From: Streptomyces venezuelae
GTDB lineage: Bacteria > Actinomycetota > Actinomycetes > Streptomycetales > Streptomycetaceae
NCBI RefSeq assembly: GCF_008642295.1
Contig: NZ_CP029190.1
Location: 2,576,001 to 2,640,000 of the forward strand
Length of the DNA: 64,000 bases
Direction of reading: 5' to 3'
Shown here: piece by piece, positions 31,335-40,283 of the stretch
How the letters are laid out: each line of letters begins with the position of its first letter
Position numbering within the stretch: the first letter of the stretch is position 1
Translations under genes and position numbers: made by a program
The notes under the pieces: model-generated
What the model saw: only the letters and a program-made list of their open reading frames with translations
Told to the model about the DNA's origin: nothing
The model's database searches: none

Positions 31335-31617
31335 GCCAACACCTCAGTTCATAAGCCCGCTTACGTACGCAACCCAATGTGACATTCGGTTCTACGAAGC
31401 ATCTATATATGTCCTGTCAGGCTGCTTGGCAGCCCTCTTGCCTGTCCTGTCGACAGGACAGGGAACCGGTGCCACGGGCTGCCGCGAACTGGTCAACGAC
31501 CGCACGGGGTGGCGATGATGGGGCTGCCCCGGTAACGAAAGTCAGCGCCACGCGCGCGCACGTTCCGATTCACGGACGGAATCCGTTCAACCACTCCGAA
31601 GGAAGGGCACACACCCG
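31335..31617. promoter_or_regulatory. Divergent promoter region with a 22-bp perfect palindrome
   Basis: The region between the halogenase and S9 peptidase genes holds a perfect palindrome at 31441-31462 (11-bp arm CCTGTCCTGTC followed by its exact reverse complement). A lone half-site GTCCTGTC lies at 31411-31418, 33 bp (about three helical turns) from the same sequence inside the palindrome. A related 16-bp site is present in the NRPS/SARP promoter region at 28812. This pattern suggests an operator for a dimeric cluster regulator. Confidence 0.6.
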
Positions 31618-33909
31618 ATGCACTCGACCGAACTCGACGTCCGGGCCTATGAGACGGCGGAGCGGCTTCTCCGGCACAACCGAAAGGAACTCGTCCGCGG
31701 TGACAAAGTAACTCCGCGGTGGATTGAAGGCGGCAGCCGCTTCTGGTACACGATCGGCACGGCCGAGGGAAAGCGGTTCGTCCTCGTCGATCCGGAGACC
31801 GGCACCAGGGCGCCCGCCTTCGACCACGAGCGCCTGGCCGCCGCCCTGGCCGCCGCCTCGGGCCAGGAAGTGGACGCGGCAGCGCTGCCGTTCCCGGCCA
31901 TCCAGCCGGTCGCCGACGCGGTCGAGTTCGACGCCTTCGGTGCGCACTGGCGGTGCCGCCTGGACCACTACGCGGTGGAGAAGGCCGAGGGCGGCGCCCC
32001 CGGCAACCCGCTCGCCGTCCCCGCCCCCGACCGCAAGCACGCCGTCTACCGGGCCGGTCACGACCTGCGCGCGCAGGAGCTGGACGGCAGCCGCGACTGG
32101 GCCCTGACCTCCGACGGCACCGAGGACCACGACTACGGCGCCAACCCCGACTACCTCATGTACTCCACCCTGCTGGGGAAGATCGGGCTGCCGCATCTGC
32201 CGCCCGCCGTGGCCTGGTCCCCCGACTCGGCCCGGGTGCTGACCCACCGCACCGGCCAGGCCGGCGTCCGGCGCACCCACCTGGTGCAGGCGGCGCCCGC
32301 CGACGGCAGCGCGCCCGGCCTGCTCTCCCCGCGCTTCGCGGTCCCCGGGGACGAGCACATACCGGTCGCCGAGTTCGTCGTGTTCGACATCGCCTCGGGC
32401 ACCTCCACGGTCGCGCAGGCCGAGCCGGTCGCGATGTCGATGATGTCGCCGGTCTTCCAGAAGTGGGCCTGGTGGGCGGAGGACGGCTCGGCCGTCTACT
32501 ACCTCTCCCGGACCCGCGACGCCCGGACCCTGGCCCTGCACCGCCTCGACCCGGTCTCCGGCGAGGTCCGCACCCTGGTCACCGAGACCGGCGAGACCCG
32601 GGTGGAGCCGGCGCAGCAGCAGCTCCAGCAGCCCCTGGTCCGGGTCCTGACCGGCGGCAACGAGGTGATCTGGTACTCGCAGCGCGACGGCTGGGGCCAC
32701 CTCTACCTGTACGGGACGGACTCCGCGGAGCCGCTCGCGCAGATCACCTCCGGCCCCTGGGGCGTGCAGGAGATCCTGCGCGTGGACGAGGAGCAGCGGG
32801 TCGTGTACTTCACCGCCTCCGGGCTGGTGGAGGAGAACCCGTACCGCCGCACGGTGTGCCGGGCCAACCTGGACGGCACCGGCTTCACCCGGCTGACCGA
32901 GGACGATCTCGACCACGCGGTCACCGTCGCACCGGACGCCGGCTGCTTCGTGGACTCGGCCTCGGCCTCCGACACCCCGCCGGTGATCACCGTCCGGGAC
33001 TGGTCGGGCGAGGTCCTGGTGGAGCTGGAGCGCGCCGACATCACCGGGCTGAAGGCGACCGGCTGGACCGCGCCCGAACCCTTCACGGTCACCTCGGCCG
33101 ACGGCACCATCGACATCCACGGCCTGCTCTACAAGCCGCACGGCTTCGACCCCGCGCGCCGCTACCCGGTCATCGACACCCCGTACGGCCTCCCGACCGC
33201 GACCCGGGTGAGCCCCTCCTTCGACCCGGGCTACTACGGCTACGACGCCGAGGTGCTGGCCGCGCTGGGCTTCGTCGTGATCGCGGTGGACGGCCAGGGC
33301 TCGCCGGGCCGGAGCAAGGCGTTCCACGACGCCTCGTACGGCAACCTGGGCGACGCCACGGGCCTGCCGGACCATGTGGCGGCGATCCGCGAACTGGCGG
33401 AGACCCGGCCCTGGATGGACCTGGACCGGGTGGGCGTCACCGGTATGTCCTCCGGCGGCTACGCGGCGGTCCGGGCGATGCTCCGGTACCCGGAGCTGTT
33501 CAAGGCCGGAGTCGCCGAGTCCGGCATGCACGACTTCCGGCTGCTGGAGCCGGGCCTCGGCGAGGGCTACCACGGCCCGGTCGGCGAGGCGGACTACACG
33601 GCCACCTCGAACGCGGAGCTCGCGGACCGCCTGGCCGGCAAGCTCCTGCTGATCCACGGCGGCCTGGACGACCGGGTCTCCCCGCAGCTGACGCTCCGGC
33701 TCGCGGAGCGGCTGGTGCAGCACGGCAAGGACTTCGACCTGGTGATCGTGCCGGACGCCGACCACATCTACTTCGGCTACGAGCACTATGTGACCCAGCG
33801 CCGCTGGGACTTCCTGGTCCGCAACCTGCTGGGCGCCGAGCCCCCGGCGGGCTTCCGGCTGCCGCCGGTCCCGATCGACATGGAGGCGCTGGCGGAGCTC
33901 TTCGGCTGA
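31618..33909 (+). CDS. S9 family peptidase (dipeptidyl-peptidase IV/prolyl type)
   Basis: The protein has 763 residues from ATG 31618. The N-terminal two thirds are the DPP IV-type beta-propeller (repeats such as WAWWAEDGSAVYYLSR and GHLYLYGTDSAEPL). The C-terminal alpha/beta hydrolase has the nucleophile motif TGMSSGGYAA, an Asp in HGGLDDRVSP and the His in PDADHIYFGYEHY, so the triad is complete. No signal peptide is evident, so it is likely cytoplasmic. S9 enzymes cleave short peptides, often after proline. In this locus it could trim a pro-drug or process the nearby Pro-rich secreted peptide, or be housekeeping. Its gene is divergent from the halogenase gene. Confidence 0.9.
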   Translation: MHSTELDVRAYETAERLLRHNRKELVRGDKVTPRWIEGGSRFWYTIGTAEGKRFVLVDPETGTRAPAFDHERLAAALAAASGQEVDAAALPFPAIQPVADAVEFDAFGAHWRCRLDHYAVEKAEGGAPGNPLAVPAPDRKHAVYRAGHDLRAQELDGSRDWALTSDGTEDHDYGANPDYLMYSTLLGKIGLPHLPPAVAWSPDSARVLTHRTGQAGVRRTHLVQAAPADGSAPGLLSPRFAVPGDEHIPVAEFVVFDIASGTSTVAQAEPVAMSMMSPVFQKWAWWAEDGSAVYYLSRTRDARTLALHRLDPVSGEVRTLVTETGETRVEPAQQQLQQPLVRVLTGGNEVIWYSQRDGWGHLYLYGTDSAEPLAQITSGPWGVQEILRVDEEQRVVYFTASGLVEENPYRRTVCRANLDGTGFTRLTEDDLDHAVTVAPDAGCFVDSASASDTPPVITVRDWSGEVLVELERADITGLKATGWTAPEPFTVTSADGTIDIHGLLYKPHGFDPARRYPVIDTPYGLPTATRVSPSFDPGYYGYDAEVLAALGFVVIAVDGQGSPGRSKAFHDASYGNLGDATGLPDHVAAIRELAETRPWMDLDRVGVTGMSSGGYAAVRAMLRYPELFKAGVAESGMHDFRLLEPGLGEGYHGPVGEADYTATSNAELADRLAGKLLLIHGGLDDRVSPQLTLRLAERLVQHGKDFDLVIVPDADHIYFGYEHYVTQRRWDFLVRNLLGAEPPAGFRLPPVPIDMEALAELFG

Positions 33910-33928
33910 GCCCGCTCCCCCCTGTACG

Positions 33929-33976
33929 ACGAAAGGTGCCCCCGGCCTGGATCCCCAGGCCGGGGGCACCTTTCGT
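33929..33976. terminator. Bidirectional terminator between the S9 peptidase and AfsR-like genes
   Basis: A perfect 22-bp stem (first arm begins ACGAAAGGTGCCCCC) with a 4-nt loop ATCC lies between the two convergent stops. It is the strongest hairpin in the window. Confidence 0.9.
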
Positions 33977-33990
33977 GATGCGTCCCCGGT

Positions 33991-36948
33991 TCAGTCGACG
34001 AGCGCCCCGAGCGCCTCCTCGGTCCGCTCCAGCCACGCCGAGGCGCCGACCGCGGTGAACCGCTCCTTGGCGGTGAGCAGATGGCCGCGGGCCTTCACCG
34101 GTTCGCCGCGGCGCTGCCACACCTCGGCGAGCGCCAGCCCGATCCGGCCGGCCACCAGCGGGCCCTTGTTCTCCTCGGCGATCTCCCAGGCGTCCGCGAG
34201 GGTGGACTCCGCCGGTTCCAGGGCGCCCGTGGCCAGCCGGGTCTCACCCAGACCGAGCAGGGCATAGGCCAGTCCGATCATGTCGGACTTCTCCTTCACG
34301 ATCCGCACGGTCCGCAGGAAGGACTGCTCGGCCTCCGGCAGCTGTTCCAGCGCCAGCTGCACCCGGCCCAGCCGGTGCAGGGCCTGAGCCAGGTTGCGGG
34401 TGACCTCCGTCGTGCTGCTCTCCTCGATCCGGACCGCGCCCTCTGCGTACTCCATCGCCTGGTCCAGCCGCCCTCGGTCGACCTCGATGTCGGCCATGTT
34501 GTGCAGGGTGTGCCCCTCGCCCAGCCGGTCCCCGAGCTCCCGGAAGAGCGACAGGGCCTCGAGGTAGCGGGTCATGGCGAGGTCCAGGTCCCCCCGGTTG
34601 CGGTCGACCATGGCCAGGCAGCGCAGGCTCATCGCCCGGCCGTTCGGGTCGTCGGCCTCCGTGTAGTACCGGAGCGCCGCCGTGAAGTGCGGGGCGGCGG
34701 CGTCCATGCTGCCCATCATCTCCAGGGTGCCGAGGTTGTAGTGCATCGCGCCCTGGCCGACCAGGTCTCCGATGGCGTGGGCGGCCTCCAGCGCAACCGT
34801 GCAGCAGGTGCGGTACTCACTCCGGTAGTTGCGCATGGCGAAGAACGGGGCGGACACGGCGGTCAGTCCCCAGGCGAGGTCCGACAGCCCCATCCGGGCC
34901 GCCTGCCGGACGGAGCCCACCACGGCCGGCCGTTCGGCCTCGAACCACTCCAGGTGCGCGGCGAGCAGCTCCTCCATCAGGTCGGAGTTGAGCCGCCGGC
35001 GCTGGAACTGAGCCGGCAGGTCCAGGGCGTTGGGGTCCTCGTGCCGGTACGCCTCCTCGGCGATCGTCAGGAAGGTGCGCAGGACCCGGACGCAGGCCGC
35101 CGTCCGGTCGTGTTCCGGCTCCTCCTCCTGGGCGCGTTCGGCCGCGTACAGCCGCAGCAGACCGTTGAACCGGTAGCGCAGCTGGCCGGTGGCATCCATG
35201 GTGACCACCTCGAGGAACTGCGCGTCCACCAGGTGTTCGAGGAGCCGCTCGGCGTCCAGGACCTCGTTGTTGAGCAGGGCGGCGGCGACCCAGGCGGTGA
35301 AATCGGGTACGTCGAGCAGCCCGAGCCGCCGGAACAGCCGGGCGGACTCCTGCGGCAGGTACCGGTAGCTCAGCGCGAAGCTGGCCCGGATCTGCGACTC
35401 GCCCTGGCTGAGCTCGTCCAGCCGGCGGCGCTCGTCGCTGAGCCGCGAGACCAGGAACTTCACCGGCCAGTGCGGCTTGGAGGCCAGCCGGGCCGCGGCG
35501 ATCCGCAGGGCGAGCGGCAGCCGCTCACACAGTTCGGCCAGCCGGACGGCGTCGGTGCGGGCCGGGCCGATCCTGCGCTCGCCGACGATGGTCGTGAGCA
35601 GCTGGACGGCCTCCTCCTCGGACAGCACCCCCAGGTGCACGCGCGCCTGGGACGGCCAGGCCACCAGCTGCTCCATCTGGTCGCGGCTGGTGACCACGAC
35701 GCAGCAGCGCCCACTGCCGGGCAGCAGCGGGCGGATCTGGGAGTAGCTGCGCGCGTTGTCCAGGACGATCAGCACCCGCCGGTCGGCGAGCAGGCTGCGG
35801 TAGAGCGAGATCCGGTCGTCCAGCTCGGTCGGGACCTGCTCCGCGGGCACGCCGAGGGAGCGCAGGAAGCGGCTGAGCACCTCGTGGGTCTTGGTGGGGT
35901 CGTGCTGCTCGTCGTATCCGCGCAGGTCGACGAAGAGCTGGCCGTCCGGGAAGTTCTCGGCGACCCGGAACGACCAGCGGGTCACCAGGCCGCTCTTGCC
36001 GATGCCCGCGGCACCGGTGATCAGTCCGATGGTGGAGCTGCGGTCATCGCTGCCGCCCGCAACGAGGCTGTCCAGCGCGGCCAGTTCGGTCTCGCGGCCG
36101 GTGAACCCGGGGATGTCGGGCGGCAGTTCGGAGGGGACGGCGTACACGGGGGCGGCGGGGCGTTCGGCCGGGGCCTGCACCACCGCCGCGAGCGAGGGGT
36201 CGTCGCGCAGGATGGCGTCGTGCAGTTCCTGGAGGTCGGGGCCCGGCTCGATACCGAGTTCGTCGATCAGGTGCCGGCGTGCGTCACGGAAGGACTCCAT
36301 GGCGTCGGCGCGGCGGCCCGACCGGTACTGGGCGAGCATCAGGTGGTGCCGGATGCGCTCGCGGAGGGGGTGTTCGCGGACCATCGCGGCCAGTTCGGGG
36401 ATGAGTTCCTGGTGCTGGCCGAGCTCGAGGTGGACGAGGGTGGAGTCGTCGTAGGCGTTGAGCCGGTGCTCTTCCAGCCGGTCGGTCTCGTCGTCGATGA
36501 CCTGTCCGCCCACGCCGGCGAAAGCGGAGCCGCGCCAGAGTGCGAGCGCCTGGGCGTAGTGGTGTGCCGCTTCCTGGAGCCGGCCGTCCCTGGTGTGCTG
36601 TTCGGCGGACTGGACGAGCCCGGCGAATTCCAGGGAATCGATGCGGTGGCCCTCGGTTTTGAGGAGATAGCCCGGATGGGCGGTGACGATGACATCGTCC
36701 GCGACGCCCGCGGCTTTGAAGATTTTGCGAAGGGCCGCGACGCAGATGGCGACCTGGGTCCGTGCCGTGGTCGGCGGGTTCATGTTCCAGACCGTCTCGA
36801 CCATGGTGTCCACGGAGACGACGCGGCCGGGAGTGAGCAACAGCAGCGCGAGGATGGTGCGCTGGCGTGCTCCACCGAGCGATATGTCCTGGTCTCCCGC
36901 GGTCACTTCCAGTGGTCCCAAGACCTTGAAGCTGAGCTGTGCCCCCAC
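33991..36948 (-). CDS. AfsR-like regulator: SARP / NB-ARC / TPR
   Basis: The protein has 985 residues from a GTG start at 36948. Domains: SARP DNA-binding and activator region (1-250; LGPLEVTAGDQD, HLIDELGIEPGPDLQ), NB-ARC ATPase (about 290-600; P-loop TGAAGIGKSGLV, Walker B RVLIVLDNARS), then TPR repeats to the end (for example DLDLAMTRYLEALSLFRELGD). This is the AfsR class, which integrates a signal through the ATPase/TPR half and activates promoters through the SARP half. The upstream gene on the same strand encodes a small secreted peptide with repeated APWPVAPK, so a peptide-sensing role of the TPR domain is a testable idea. A 15-bp palindrome lies in the gap between them. Confidence 0.92.
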   Translation of the reverse strand: MGAQLSFKVLGPLEVTAGDQDISLGGARQRTILALLLLTPGRVVSVDTMVETVWNMNPPTTARTQVAICVAALRKIFKAAGVADDVIVTAHPGYLLKTEGHRIDSLEFAGLVQSAEQHTRDGRLQEAAHHYAQALALWRGSAFAGVGGQVIDDETDRLEEHRLNAYDDSTLVHLELGQHQELIPELAAMVREHPLRERIRHHLMLAQYRSGRRADAMESFRDARRHLIDELGIEPGPDLQELHDAILRDDPSLAAVVQAPAERPAAPVYAVPSELPPDIPGFTGRETELAALDSLVAGGSDDRSSTIGLITGAAGIGKSGLVTRWSFRVAENFPDGQLFVDLRGYDEQHDPTKTHEVLSRFLRSLGVPAEQVPTELDDRISLYRSLLADRRVLIVLDNARSYSQIRPLLPGSGRCCVVVTSRDQMEQLVAWPSQARVHLGVLSEEEAVQLLTTIVGERRIGPARTDAVRLAELCERLPLALRIAAARLASKPHWPVKFLVSRLSDERRRLDELSQGESQIRASFALSYRYLPQESARLFRRLGLLDVPDFTAWVAAALLNNEVLDAERLLEHLVDAQFLEVVTMDATGQLRYRFNGLLRLYAAERAQEEEPEHDRTAACVRVLRTFLTIAEEAYRHEDPNALDLPAQFQRRRLNSDLMEELLAAHLEWFEAERPAVVGSVRQAARMGLSDLAWGLTAVSAPFFAMRNYRSEYRTCCTVALEAAHAIGDLVGQGAMHYNLGTLEMMGSMDAAAPHFTAALRYYTEADDPNGRAMSLRCLAMVDRNRGDLDLAMTRYLEALSLFRELGDRLGEGHTLHNMADIEVDRGRLDQAMEYAEGAVRIEESSTTEVTRNLAQALHRLGRVQLALEQLPEAEQSFLRTVRIVKEKSDMIGLAYALLGLGETRLATGALEPAESTLADAWEIAEENKGPLVAGRIGLALAEVWQRRGEPVKARGHLLTAKERFTAVGASAWLERTEEALGALVD

Positions 36949-37011
36949 CTCGCCCCCCGTCCATTGATCCCTGTTGTTCGGCGGCTCCCAATGTAGGTCA
37001 CCAGCAGGGAA

Positions 37012-37026
37012 GTTCCGGTCCGGAAC
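37012..37026. promoter_or_regulatory. Palindrome upstream of the AfsR-like gene
   Basis: GTTCCGG-T-CCGGAAC is a perfect 15-bp palindrome about 65 bp upstream of the AfsR-like start codon. It may be an operator; no binding protein can be named. Confidence 0.35.
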
Positions 37027-37137
37027 AGGGGCGGGAAGTCACCTTCGGGGGTGCCCGTTCGGGAGGTCGACGGGCTGCCTGAACCGGAACGGAGACGAGT
37101 CCTCGAACATTCCGGCGGCGGGTGGTGGAACGGTGCG

Positions 37138-37350
37138 TCAGGCGGAGGGACCGGCGGGCTTCGGCGCGACCGGCCACGGAGCCAGGTTGGCCAGGATGAC
37201 CTCGCCGCCGGCGGAGGACTTCGGCGCCACCGGCCACGGAGCCTGGTTCGCCTCGGTGGTGGTCGAGCCGGAGGAGGCGAATATCGCGGCGCCCGCGGCC
37301 AGCGCGACGGTGAGGGTCTTGGCGGTGTTCTTCACGGTGGCGTTCAGCAT
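37138..37350 (-). CDS. Small secreted peptide with duplicated APWPVAPK motif
   Basis: The protein has 70 residues from ATG 37350 with a clear AAGGAG site seven bases upstream, which argues for a real gene. The N-terminus looks like a signal peptide: Lys residues, a hydrophobic run LTVALAAGAAIFA and a small-residue cleavage zone near residues 24-28. The mature part, about 42 residues, holds two copies of AN(Q/L)APWPVAPK exactly 20 residues apart, also visible as a 34-bp DNA repeat at 37159-37192 and 37219-37252. It has no Cys. I recognise no family. Position just upstream of an AfsR-like regulator and a few kilobases from a prolyl-type peptidase suggests a signal, but a structural or defensive role is equally open. 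Confidence 0.72.
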   Translation of the reverse strand: MLNATVKNTAKTLTVALAAGAAIFASSGSTTTEANQAPWPVAPKSSAGGEVILANLAPWPVAPKPAGPSA

Positions 37351-37439
37351 GTCCGTCTCCTTCTCGGTGTGCCGCTGTGGTCTCTGACCTGCGGCTTCTT
37401 CCTTCTGCCGAGAAAATTACGGAGGCGCTCTTTCGGGCT

Positions 37440-37489
37440 GTTATCGCTTCGGCACCGGCCTTCGATAACGGCGATAACGGCGATATCGA
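37440..37489. promoter_or_regulatory. CGATAAC boxes between the secreted-peptide and PPTase genes
   Basis: Two perfect tandem copies of CGATAACGG (37463-37471, 37472-37480) are followed by a degenerate third (CGATATCGA, 37481-37489). A reversed GTTATCG box lies at 37440-37446. They lie between the divergent secreted-peptide and phosphopantetheinyl transferase genes. Short direct repeats of this kind are typical of SARP targets, although SARP sites usually repeat every 11 or 22 bp, not 9. Confidence 0.45.
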
Positions 37490-37608
37490 GGGAGGGATAA
37501 CCCACCCTGGGACGGAGGATTTCCTGCTACCCGGTCACCCCCGCCGAGTCGAAGACTTGTGGCAGCGGCAGATGCACTGCCGCAGCAGTACGGGAGGTGA
37601 AACCCGGA

Positions 37609-38508
37609 ATGACGCCCATCCACGCAGCCGGCACCTTGCTGGCTCCCGCAGAAGGTGCCGCCGACACACCGCAGGCCATCGCCGAGTGCCACATCTGGTC
37701 CCTGCGCCCGCTGTCCAGCCCGCAGTCCTGGTACGGGCTCCTCGACAGCGCGGAGCTCACCCGCGCCGCGTCCTTCGCCCACGAGCTCGACCTCGCCCGG
37801 TTCGTCACCGGCCGGACCCTGGCCAAGACGGCCCTCGCCAGCCTGGTGGGCACCGGCCCGGAGGCGATCGGCTTCCGTACCCGGTGCCCCGGATGCGGCG
37901 GGGCCCACGGCAAGCCGCAGGCGGTCGGGGCCGGGGCGGGGTGGGAGCTGTCCATCACGCACTCCGGGGACATCGTGGCGGTGGCCATCGCCCGCGGCAG
38001 ACCGCTGGGAGTCGATGTCGAACGCTTCGAGCACTGGGGCGGCCCAGGACTACCACCCGAGTACGACCTGGTGCTGACACCAGCCGAGCGGGCAGCCGTC
38101 GAGCGGCTGCCCGAGCGGGAGCGGGCACGGGCCGGACTGACCTACTGGACGCGCAAGGAAGCCGTCCTGAAGGCGACCGGCGAGGGGCTCAACACCCCGA
38201 TGACCGACTTCACGCTTTCCGGGTCCGACGAGCCGCCGGCCCTGGTGCGCTGGCACGGCCCGGAGGCCGCCGGACGCCCGGTGCCGGCGCTGGCCGACCT
38301 CGCCCTGGGCGGGGAGTACGCCGGGGCGGTGGCGGTGCTCGGGGCCCGTTCGGTACTGACCACGCTGCACAGCGGCCCGGACCTGATCGCCCGGACCCGG
38401 CCGGTGCCGGGCCGGCGGCCCGCGGAGCCGGTACGGGTGCTCTCCACGGAGCAGGCGCTGCCGGGCCGGACCGCGCAGGCCCGTTCGCCGGCGGGGCCGC
38501 CGTTCTGA
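37609..38508 (+). CDS. Sfp-type 4'-phosphopantetheinyl transferase (first of two)
   Basis: The protein has about 299 residues from ATG 37609, with GGAGGTG nine bases upstream; a GTG four codons earlier is less likely. It has the PPTase core: SITHSGDIVAVAIA, the Mg-binding LGVDVERFE and WTRKEAVLKATGEG, plus an N-terminal CPGCGGAHGKP block common in actinomycete Sfp proteins. It transfers phosphopantetheine from CoA to carrier serines, here probably the five carrier domains of the NRPS and loading protein. The C-terminal 60 residues are Pro/Arg-rich and poorly conserved. The next gene is 111 bp downstream on the same strand. Confidence 0.92.
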   Translation: MTPIHAAGTLLAPAEGAADTPQAIAECHIWSLRPLSSPQSWYGLLDSAELTRAASFAHELDLARFVTGRTLAKTALASLVGTGPEAIGFRTRCPGCGGAHGKPQAVGAGAGWELSITHSGDIVAVAIARGRPLGVDVERFEHWGGPGLPPEYDLVLTPAERAAVERLPERERARAGLTYWTRKEAVLKATGEGLNTPMTDFTLSGSDEPPALVRWHGPEAAGRPVPALADLALGGEYAGAVAVLGARSVLTTLHSGPDLIARTRPVPGRRPAEPVRVLSTEQALPGRTAQARSPAGPPF

Positions 38509-38619
38509 GCGCCCGGGCCGAGGGGGAGCCGCGCGACCACCGGCCGCGCGGGCCCCGGCCCCAACCCAGGAGCCCACCATCCGGCAGGAGCCGGCCCACG
38601 TCCCGAAAGGCCCGTCACC

Positions 38620-39153
38620 ATGACCACCCTGACCCCGACCCGACCAGTCCCGCTCGCCCTGTTCCGCTCGATGATGAGCGCCTTCCCCTCCGGCGTCTCC
38701 GTGATCACCACATACGACCGGGAGGGCATACCGCGCGGGCTGACGGCCTCGTCCCTGGCGAGCGTGACCGCCGAACCGCCGACCGTGTCGGTCTGCCTCA
38801 CCACGGCCGGGGAGACCCTGCAGGCCCTGCGCGAGCACGGCTCCTTCGCCGTGAACCTGCTGCACACCGGGGGCCGCCGGGCGGCCGGGGTGTTCGCCAC
38901 CCCGAACATCGACCGGTTCGCCGAGGTGGACTGGCGCCCCTCCCCCGGGCTCGGTCTGCCGTGGCTGGTCGAGGACGCGTTCGTGACCGCCGAGTGCGAG
39001 GTGGCCGGGATGCTGGAGATCGGCTCCCACACCCTCGTCCTGGGCACGCTCGTCGAGGTGGCCCAGGAATCCGGGACGCCCCTGCTCTACGGCGGGCGGG
39101 AGTTCGCGGACTGGCCGGGCGGCGACATGCCGGGCCGGGCACCCCTGATATGA
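38620..39153 (+). CDS. Flavin reductase (FMN/FAD reductase family)
   Basis: The protein has 177 residues, full length for the flavin reductase-like domain. Recognisable blocks are FPSGVSVITTYDREGIPRGLTASSLASVTAEPPTVSVCL and the core GSFAVNLL. It uses NAD(P)H to reduce free flavin, which two-component monooxygenases and flavin halogenases need. It follows the PPTase gene on the same strand and is the natural partner for the halogenase homologue at 29742-31334, because no other flavin-dependent monooxygenase is visible in the NRPS locus. Confidence 0.9.
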   Translation: MTTLTPTRPVPLALFRSMMSAFPSGVSVITTYDREGIPRGLTASSLASVTAEPPTVSVCLTTAGETLQALREHGSFAVNLLHTGGRRAAGVFATPNIDRFAEVDWRPSPGLGLPWLVEDAFVTAECEVAGMLEIGSHTLVLGTLVEVAQESGTPLLYGGREFADWPGGDMPGRAPLI

Positions 39154-39313
39154 CCCGGCGCGCCGAGGGCTCTGCGGGTACGCCGGCGACGGCGGTGTCC
39201 GGACCCTGCGGGAGATCCCCACCAGGTCCGGCCCGCGTCCTCCCCGGCTCCGGTCGCGGGCGGCGGTGTGATGCGGGCCGGCCCGGAAGACAGCGGTACC
39301 CGGCGAAAAACAG

Positions 39314-39346
39314 CGGTACCCGGCGGGGGATCCCCGCCGGGTACCG
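39314..39346. terminator. Bidirectional terminator between flavin reductase and thioesterase genes
   Basis: A perfect 15-bp stem (arm CGGTACCCGGCGGGG) with loop GAT lies in the gap between convergent genes. A partial copy of the first arm (CAGCGGTACCCGGCG) is found just upstream as well. Confidence 0.75.
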
Positions 39347-39370
39347 GTCACGGTGTCGTGCTGCGACGGC

Positions 39371-40186
39371 CTACCGGCCGCTCCACGCGGGCACGCCCGT
39401 CATGGCCTCGATATCGCGTGACAGCCGCTCCAGGAACGGAGCGGGGTTCTCGTGGAGGAAGAAGTGCCCTCCGGGGAAGCGGACCAGCTCCCGGCCGCCG
39501 ACGGTCTCCTCGCCGTCCCAGGGCCAGGCGTCGGCCTCGCCGACCAGCGGGTCCTTCTCACCCGTGTAGACGCGCAGTTCGCACGGCAGCGGGGATTCCC
39601 GGCGCGGCCGGTGCCGGGCGAGTATCTCCATGTCGGCGCGGAGCACGGGCAGGTAGAAGTCCAGGAACTCCGGATTGCGCCGGAGCTCCGGCGGCAGGCT
39701 CTCGGACTGGTCGAGCAGGGTCAGCAGTTCCTCCTCGCTGCTGTCCGCGCCGGCCTTCCAGCGGTCCGGAGCAGGCCGGGAGGGCGCGGGTGAGGCCACC
39801 GACACCAGGCCCCGGACGGGCCGTCCGCTGTAGTGGCGCAGCGTGCGGCACAGCTCCCAGCCGATCACCGCGCCCATGCTGTGGCCGAGGACGACGGTCG
39901 GCAGGGCCGGGTCCGGGAGGGTTTCGAGGGCGGTGACGATCCCGTCCACCACTTCCGCCATGCGGGTCAGAGGTTCCTCGGTGAGGCGGCTCCCGTGACC
40001 CGGGAGTTCGACGGCGAGGACCTCGGTGCCGGTGGGCAGTGAGGCGGCCCAGTCCCGGTACAGGTGGGCGGCTCCGCCGGCCGGCGGCAGGCACAGCAGC
40101 CTCCGGCGGGCGGTGGCCCGGGTGGTGCGAGGGGCGTACGAGGTCTTCAGCCAGTCGGCTGGGCCCGCGGGCGGACTGCCGTACAT
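39371..40186 (-). CDS. Type II thioesterase (second of two)
   Basis: The protein has 271 residues. It has LLCLPPAGGAAHLYRDW near the N-terminus, the nucleophile elbow VVLGHSMGAVIGWEL, an Asp in TGEKDPLVGEA and the catalytic His in FPGGHFFLHE. It is an NRPS/PKS editing thioesterase, only moderately similar to the one at 27750. Having two type II thioesterases in one locus could reflect separate duties, for example starter loading versus chain editing. It lies downstream of the sulfotransferase gene on the same strand (gap about 97 bp). Confidence 0.9.
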   Translation of the reverse strand: MYGSPPAGPADWLKTSYAPRTTRATARRRLLCLPPAGGAAHLYRDWAASLPTGTEVLAVELPGHGSRLTEEPLTRMAEVVDGIVTALETLPDPALPTVVLGHSMGAVIGWELCRTLRHYSGRPVRGLVSVASPAPSRPAPDRWKAGADSSEEELLTLLDQSESLPPELRRNPEFLDFYLPVLRADMEILARHRPRRESPLPCELRVYTGEKDPLVGEADAWPWDGEETVGGRELVRFPGGHFFLHENPAPFLERLSRDIEAMTGVPAWSGR

Positions 40187-40283
40187 CTGTGGTGCTCCCT
40201 ACTTCCTCGTGGTGGTCCCGGCCGGAGGGGCCGGGCCGTCGGTCTTCAGGGTGACCGGCTGCCCGGGGCGGCCTGTCACCGGG

